NCBI GenBank assembly: GCA_049999805.1
Contig: JBNGIO010006036.1
Span: 33,928 to 67,689, forward strand
DNA: 33,762 bases
Direction: 5' to 3'
From: Folioceros fuciformis
Taxonomy: Eukaryota > Anthocerotophyta > Anthocerotopsida > Anthocerotales
Below the pieces are notes generated by a model, which worked only from the letters and a program-made list of their open reading frames with translations, made no database searches and had not been told where the DNA came from. Position 1 is the first letter of the stretch. Each line of letters opens with the position of its first letter. Of the stretch, positions 28,097 through 33,762 are shown in pieces. A program made the translations under genes and the position numbers.

Positions 28097-30091
28097 CTAT
28101 GTCGCAGAACCTCCCTCACTGCTACTACTAATCGATTTCACACTAACATTCTTCTCTGCAACTTCTGATGCAAACTTCTCTAGCTTAAGTCTTTTGGACC
28201 TTCTCACAGGAAGGTCTCCAGTCACCGCACCCTCGCCAACCTTCCATCTGGCGTAGCCCCTTCGATATGCTCTTCCTCTCCCAGCCTGGTAGCTTGAGCT
28301 CCTCCTAGGCGGGTCCCTCTCAAGGTAGTCCTCAACTCGTCTAGGCCCCTCCGAAACCTTTCGTTTGTTCCCCACTCTGCTCTTCACATGTGGCGACTCG
28401 TTCTTCTTGAGTTGCTGGTATTGTCTCATTATAACCTCGTAGGCAACATCTAGTTGTCTACCTTTGAGGGTGCTGAAGATGGAGGTTGCCCCACCTTCCG
28501 ACAGTAACTCTGTGGAGATAATCTCCTCGAGCTGACGTTTTTTTCTCCACTTCTCTCGCTTGCAAGTCCTTCAGCAGCGTTGCAAGCTTGACTCTTTCTG
28601 CAGTTTGCTCAACAATCTCTGCCGAGAGCTCCTCCACCTCTCGTTTTGTCTCCTCTCGTAGCCTTCGCAGCTACTCCGTAGAAAATCTATGTGTCTGCAG
28701 CAAATTCCACTGAGGTGGCAACGAATTCTGATCACCGCCACAAAATTCCTCCTCTGCTCCCACGTTCGCGTCTTGCGCTGCTTNNNNNNNNNNNNNNNNN
28801 NNNNNNNNNNNNNNNNNNNNNNNNNNNNNNNNNNNNNNNNNNNNNNNNNNNNNNNNNNNNNNNNNNNNNNNNNNNNNNNNNNNCACCTCTTGCGACGAAG
28901 AACTATATTCCAGCAACCGTCTTTGCCTCGACCTTGGTAGCGCTGCTAGCGAAACCTCTTCGTGCACCACCTCGGTATCTGGAGCCGCGGGTGTAACTGC
29001 CGGGAGTGTAAGCTTTGCTGGCGACTCGGGTTCTTCTTCCATCGCGCACGCCACCACAGAACCTCCCGTTAACAGCCCACCATCTTCCTCAGTCGTCGGT
29101 GCTGCTGCTGGCACTTTCTTCAAGAATTCACCTCCCACTCCTGTTGCCGCAACTGATGCAAAATTCTCTGGCACTGCGCCTTCCTCACCTGCTGTCAGCA
29201 CCACAGTGAGGTTCCTTCCTGACTGTGCATCTCTCTCAGCTACTACCGACATTGCCGAAGAATCCTTTCCTACAAAAACATCTCCCTTCGACGTGCGTTC
29301 CTTGCCTGCTGAAACGTCCTCCTTCAACAACCCACTCTCCTTAGGCGTATCTTCCCTGCAGGCTAACAACGTTGTCACAAAATTCTCCTGTGATGTCGCA
29401 GTCTCCTTCTCCTTTGTCAGCACTACTGGGGAACCCTCTCTCGGCAGTCCGCCTCCGACCCCTCCTGCCAACGTTGTCGGAAGAGTTCCTCCCAAAAACC
29501 CACCTTCCTCTCCTACTCCGCGTGCTTCTGGCACATCACCTTGTAGCAGCCCGTTCTCCTCTCTAAACTCCCACACGCCCTCCCCGTTTCTTGGCAGCAC
29601 TGCGGCTTGTTCAACCTCCTGAATTGTAGGCGGAGCGCTTCTTGCAGACTTAGCCTCACCTTCTTGCTTGCATGTGGTCCTTGGCAGCTCCTTTGACAAA
29701 GCCTCACCACAATTATACTGCGCCTCTTTCTCTTGCTCGTGATCCATCAAAACGATGACATCCGCTTCTCCAAACTTCTCTGTGCCAGCTTTTCCCTCTC
29801 CTAGCTACACTGAGCTACAACCGGACTACCCGTCACCGCAGGCAATACAGATGGTCCGCATACGTTTGTCACCGCATCTCTCATCCTTTCCAACCTAGGG
29901 CTTAGGTCGCACCTGAGCCTTTCCAATTCCGCCTTTTGCTCTTCAAGCTGCCGGAGAAGCTGAGCCTTTGTGACTCTGCCCGCAATCGCTGCTCTGGAGC
30001 GACCTTTTGCCTGTTTTCTACTGCGCGCCCTAGAAACTCCCGAAACCCTTGCAGACTCCTTCCCCTTGCCCGCCATAGCCGCGTCTTCCAT
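28097..30091 (-). pseudogene. Long N-terminal ORF of gypsy D1 (coiled-coil, acidic, basic)
   Basis: Starts at ATG 30091 (MEDAAMAGKGKESARVSG). A basic stretch is followed by a coiled coil (KAQLLRQLEEQKAELERLRC). A TAG at 29801-29803 breaks it. 29750-28671 is a Gly/Glu/Val-rich acidic region with repeated EEGG and LPREG-like units, and holds the N gap at 28784. After a stop at 28671 and one frame change, a second coiled coil (REETKREVEELSAEIVEQTA) and MRQYQQLKKNESPHV follow, ending with a nuclear-signal-like VRRSKRLKLEK. I know no family for it. By position it is an extended Gag or extra ORF of this element. The serine/proline-rich frames on the other strand are shadows. Confidence 0.55.
28784..28883. 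other. Assembly gap (100 N) in the gypsy D1 N-terminal ORF
   Basis: Flanks are not duplicated, and the acidic frame is open up to both sides. The true length of the missing part is unknown. Confidence 0.85.
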
Positions 30092-31071
30092 TGCCTTGCT
30101 CTCTTCGCAAAGTTCTCCACATGCTCAGTCTCGCTACCTCACGCTCCATCGTCTTAAATTCCCTCTCCAATACCACAGCACAAACCCCCTCTCTCTTCAT
30201 CTTTCAACAAGATGAAAGAAAACTATGCTCATACCCAACTTGACACATCCTAACCTTAGCAACCTCCACCCCAAACAGAACTTTTCAGCAACGCTTGCTT
30301 CACTAACACTCTTGCAATCTCTCTAACCTACTCACTGCCTAGCCTTTCCCCTCAATCACATTCTCAAATTCCCCAAGCATCCTTCAAACGTCAACAAGGC
30401 CATCCATTCAATCACAAAACTAACAAGATAACATGAACAACACTTTGCAACACCGCCACGACACTCTCACCTAGCCACTCTTTTCTTAAGTGAAACTCTT
30501 TGTTCTCAAAACATGAGAAACCCGTGCACATGCTCAACTTCCAACATTCAAGAGTCAAACATTCTTTTGATAGTGACAAGTTTAAAGATATCAGTCTGAT
30601 GATGCTCCGTGTCATGCCATTGCAACGCTTTCCTATTCTCTAACGTGTGCAAACGCTGATTGACAACACAGAACCTTTGATTCAATTGTTCAGTCTGCTA
30701 CAAGCTTCTTGGTTACAATTGCTCATTGCAAAAACACTAAGTGCATCACCGCTCATCAAGCTTTCTAAGCGAACTATCAAAAGAATATTCGATCATTCTT
30801 TCTCCATCACTATATACCTACAACATACCGTGCTAACCACCTGAATGGTCATTTCCAAACCGTTATCAACTGTCTACAAAGTTAACCATCAAAAACCCTA
30901 CTCTTCAACCATTCCTTCGCGAGAACTTTTGCTTGCGAACTGTCTCTTTAGTCAAAACGTAAGGGATTTACCCTTTATGCTAGCGTATTTGTCCCAAGCA
31001 AACAGCTTTCGCAGTTGCGACCTGCACAAAAAGTTCTCACAAATGCAAAACTCTATCAGACTTTCTAAGTC
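30092..31071. other. Upstream flank of gypsy D1, no gene recognised
   Basis: AT-rich DNA, CA/CT-rich on the plus strand. If D1 is complete at its 5' side, its leader and LTR should be here, but I could not find a TG...CA-bounded repeat or a tRNA-like primer site. The short frames on both strands have no family resemblance. It ends abruptly at 31072, where gypsy fragment E begins. Confidence 0.4.
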
Positions 31072-31927
31072 ATGACATGTGGTGCTAACACCAATTTTAT
31101 GGCCAGAGGTTTTGCCCAACGATGGGGATTGGATATCGAGCGGGGTTGTGGAGCAGTACACCTAGTAGACGGGTGTATGCAACATCGGGCGACATTGAGT
31201 CATGTAGTTAGTTTACGGATAGGGGTTCACTATGAGCAAATTTATTTTACCATTACAGACTTAGGATATGGTCATGACCTGATTCTAGGGATGCCATGGC
31301 TCGAGGATTGGGAACCCACCATAGCTTGGCGTGGGAGGGAGCTCACCCTCCTAGTCCATGGTCGACACTTAGTTATCCAAGGTGGACGGCCTTAGGAACC
31401 TCAAAATCAGGGTTCGGCTGTAGAGGTGGCTTGTGATCCTAGGTGCCAGGCTACACCTTCCTCTTTGAGTGTTATTAAAGAGCAACTTTGCCCAACGCAA
31501 CCCGATCAATTACAGGCACCTGAACATGATAAGCCCTTGCAAGAATTATTAACCGAGTTTGACAATGTTCTAATTAACAGGTTGCCGACAAGGTTACCCC
31601 CATCCCATGATGTTGATCATTGAATTGAGCTTCTACTAGGTATTCATAAGCCCCCGTATCGTCTTGTGTATCGGATGTCCCCACTAGAGATAGAAGAGTC
31701 GGCTCGCCAGGTTGAGGAGTTGGTGAAAAGGGGCTATATATGACCATCCACCTCCCCCTATGGGGCGCCTATTCTGTTCTCACGGAAGAAAAACGGTAAG
31801 CTTCGTATGTGTATTGATAACCAAGGCCTTAATTCGGTAACTAAGTGAAATATGTTTCCTTTACCCCGCATTGATGAGCTTTTGGAGGGACTAATTGGTG
31901 CCCGATATTTCACCAAGTTGGATATGT
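31072..31927 (+). pseudogene. Gypsy fragment E: protease to RT start
   Basis: Plus strand. It starts inside the protease (CGANTNFMARGFAQRWGL), then TITDLGYGHDLILGMPWLED with the DLILGMPWL motif of plant gypsy protease. RT start: LPPSHDVDH, RIEL-like block after a stop, [40 protein letters not shown] and FPLPRIDELLEGLIGARYFT, ending KLDMCG. Stops: TAG 31393, TGA 31621, TGA 31741, TGA 31846. The middle two stand where CGA (Arg) is conserved, and the first replaces a likely CAG. It lies opposite to D1 in strand and comes from another gypsy lineage. Cut at 31927 by F2. Confidence 0.85.
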
Positions 31928-32880
31928 GTGGAGGCAAAACCCCGGGCACCGATCGCCAACGGGTTCCACCTTTAGTGGCCACACTTATCCCACTGTCGTT
32001 GAGACATTGGGTTTCGTTCCCACGAAGGAGCGATGGGGTTCCTTGCTGCTGTGGAGGGAGGGTCGGACTTGATCGACTCGATGACGGATTCGAGGGCTCC
32101 CCTCCAGCTCCGATCAGGCGTAGGACAGGCCTCGCTGTCCGGCGGTCAGCTGCACCTCTCTCGGTGCCCACAAACTCACTCCAGTCACTACAACGACTCT
32201 AACCTCTCAGATCTACGTCTTCCCTCACACACCTCACTCACTCTCTCACTCTAGCACCAACACCAGCAACTACCAGCAACCAGCAACGACACCACTACCT
32301 TCTACACTTCCCTACGGACTCCTCCTACCCGGCAAGAGTCACTAGACTAACCCCAAACAAAAGGAAGAAGGGAACACACTCCCCTCTTGGGTATCTCCTC
32401 CCCACAACCTTACCAGACGCCATGAGACATGGTCGGCCTACAGCACTTGACCAAGCAAGGAACAAGAGTGGACAGGTTGAGAGAAAGACACACCCTTTAC
32501 AATCAAGAGCTAGGGGCAAGCCCCTACACCCTGGTCATTACACCTTGTGATCCTACCAGACACTATACAACCGGCAACACGCTGCCCGCGATCCTACCAG
32601 ACACTGTACAGCCGGCAACACGCTGCCTGCGATCCTACCAGACACTGTACAGCCGGCAACACACGGCTTGCGATCCTACCAGACGTTGCACAGCCGTCAA
32701 CACACTGCAGGTCCTAGACCAAGCAGGGACAGACCACAAGAGCTCAAGAAGAGAGGACCTCCAAGAGCTCACAAAGAGATAGACTGACTCCCAAAAGTGA
32801 ATGACTCCCTCCTCCTACAGGCTCACCTGATCTTATAGGAGCCTCTCTCTCTCTCTGACTTCACCTCTCTCTAACTTGAG
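31928..32880 (-). repeat. LTR/leader-like block F2 (inverted copy of F1)
   Basis: Homologous to 19340-20097 in reverse complement; it has the same hairpin (32152-32167), the GGCAAGAGTCACTAG point and the promoter-like CCTATAAG box (minus strand, about 32835). It is longer than F1 because of the 41-base tandem array. Its inner end at 31928 cuts fragment E. F1 and F2 point outward from the 11.8 kb between them. Confidence 0.55.
32549..32710. repeat. 41-base tandem array, four units, in F2
   Basis: GATCCTACCAGACACT begins at 32549, 32590, 32631 and 32672, an exact 41-base period. Each unit continues with a CAGCCGGCAACAC block. Units differ by a few bases, the last one most. The counterpart in F1 has one unit-like stretch only, so the array expanded in this copy. 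Confidence 0.9.
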
Positions 32881-33417
32881 AAATATTATTTTAATAGCCT
32901 AGTCGGCTGTCACCAGCCACTTATTTAGACTTCTAGCACAACCTGCCACCAATGAGCTTCTGGCCCTACTACCACAAGGATCTACCACCTCTTAGACTAT
33001 CCACAGACTTCGGAGGATGTCTGATCTTCAAAGATCTGCGGACGCCGCCTCTTCCTTGCTGGATGGTCGCCCGCTAAGTCTTCCCCTGCAACTGTTCACC
33101 CTTGGTGGTTGAGCCAGCCTCTAGGGAAGGAGCATGAGCAATGGGAAAGATAGAGAAGAGGTGGGAAGGAGTGGGATCAGCAGCCGGAACCTGGCCTGAA
33201 AACGGTAGCTTATTCAGCGGGATCAGCTCCCAGCTGAAATGGTTCCTCGGCCATGGAAGACTGACCCTAGGGTGCTGGGGAAGGCCCTGAACTAAGGGGA
33301 AAAGAAAGCAGGTGAAACGGAGTTGAAATGGAATTTCTGGAATTAAATCCAGAAAATAGGGAAGAAAATAGGAAAGGGGAAATTAGGAAAATAAAAAGAA
33401 AAGGAATACGGGGGTAC
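32881..33417. other. Unclassified DNA, no gene recognised
   Basis: No open frame of note and no terminal repeats. 33290-33410 is purine-rich (GGAAA and GAAAA runs). It may belong to a transposon whose subterminal part follows. Confidence 0.35.
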
Positions 33418-33515
33418 CTATACGGTATATGTATCAGTACGTATTAAATACGTATCTAAACCGTATAAAATACAAGGGGGTATACGTATACGGACCGTAT
33501 ACGGTCTCTAAAACA
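33418..33515. repeat. Cluster of TACG/CGTA palindromes
   Basis: Within about 100 bases there are many short palindromic words such as GTATACGTATAC, CCGTATACGG, TACGTA and ATACGTAT. Such clusters are seen in subterminal regions of plant hAT-like DNA transposons, where transposase binds. No terminal repeat was found before the window ends. Confidence 0.5.
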
Positions 33516-33762
33516 AAACTCCTTACTTGGAGAGGGAGGGAGCGGGAGCGGGATCGGGATGGCGAAGGAGCGGGCAAGGGAGCGGGAGGAAATCAGCCAA
33601 CCATGGGGGGGGAAGACGGGCAGAATGGAGCACGGGAGCGTGCGGGGCGGTCAGATCCGGCGCCGCGGTGGCTGGGGAAGTCGGCGTGCCGCCGCAGCTA
33701 GGAAGATTGGTCAGTAGCGGGGTAGGATGGGCAGGAGGCGGAGGTAGAGATGGATAGCAGCG
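33516..33762. other. G-rich, CpG-containing end of window
   Basis: GGGAGCGGGA-like units repeat at 33530-33600, and GGGG runs follow. Two overlapping plus-strand frames (33429-33701, 33527-33757) run through it and are Gly/Arg-rich; they look like composition effects. It could be a leader or promoter continuing outside the window. Confidence 0.35.

Larger units (their letters stand above)
21446..30091 (-). mobile_element. Gypsy D1: Ty3/gypsy element carrying a C5 DNA methyltransferase
   Basis: Nearly full internal region of a Ty3/gypsy element read on the minus strand: coiled-coil/acidic N-terminal ORF, gag capsid, protease, DNA methyltransferase, RT, RNase H, integrase. The RT-RNase H-integrase order is gypsy, not copia. 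No LTRs were recognised at either end; the 5' side may lie in 30092-31071 and the 3' end is cut by D2 at about 21450. Many stops and frameshifts and two assembly gaps are present, so it is a dead copy. No chromodomain was seen after integrase, though that end is truncated. Confidence 0.85.

Noticed and set aside
29206-29622. Plus-strand Ser/Pro/Thr-rich frame of 138 codons
   Set aside because: It is the complement of the acidic minus-strand ORF of gypsy D1, which has coiled coils and fits the element's order.
19340-32880. F1/F2 as terminal inverted repeats of one giant DNA transposon
   Set aside because: The copies are too diverged, differ in length by about 200 bases, contain promoter-like and leader-like sequence, and no transposase lies between them.
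1-33762. tRNA or rRNA genes
   Set aside because: I found no cloverleaf or rRNA-like sequence; the only tRNA-related matches are the two primer binding sites.

Overview
This is nuclear DNA from a flowering plant. The evidence is one intron-containing host gene for an epsilon-type 14-3-3 protein (positions about 2872-4800, minus strand), surrounded by plant Ty1/copia and Ty3/gypsy LTR retrotransposons with tRNA-Met-type primer sites, plus a CACTA transposase relic. I cannot name the species. There are three 100-base N gaps (14349, 22644, 28784), so this is a draft assembly.

Layout. 1-2150: decayed copia gag remains, including a 150-base direct repeat and a 97-base block that recurs inverted at 17816. 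2160-5110: the 14-3-3 gene and its 5' flank. 5110-8129: AT-rich intergenic DNA, a 43-base minisatellite, an unrecognised ORF and a CACTA TNP2 fragment. 8130-11852: copia element A (plus), with two LTRs of about 285 bases, a primer site and a polypurine tract; it lacks gag and protease and carries seven stop codons. 11853-16377: copia element B of the same family on the minus strand, facing A and joined to A's 3' LTR; it keeps gag, protease, integrase and part of RT. 16378-17830: copia C, a different family, minus strand. 18150-20097: unclassified DNA, then an LTR/leader-like block (F1).

20100-31070, all minus strand: a gag zinc-knuckle remnant, then two copies (D2 partial, D1 nearly full) of a Ty3/gypsy family. 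In D1 the order is long coiled-coil/acidic N-terminal ORF, gag capsid, aspartic protease, a C5 cytosine DNA methyltransferase domain, RT, RNase H, integrase. D2 repeats the end of the methyltransferase joined to the start of RT, so the methyltransferase is a fixed part of this pol polyprotein and not a chance insertion. 31072-31927: fragment E (plus) of another gypsy pol. 31928-32880: F2, an inverted partner of F1. The rest is low-complexity and TACG-palindrome-rich DNA.

The elements are dead in a consistent way. Stops sit where CAG or CGA codons are expected, and three of the four integrases have the same catalytic Glu to Lys change. This fits deamination of methylated cytosine, mostly in CHG and CG contexts. 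Apart from the 14-3-3 gene, nothing here is likely to make an intact protein. The main point of interest is the methyltransferase-carrying gypsy family.
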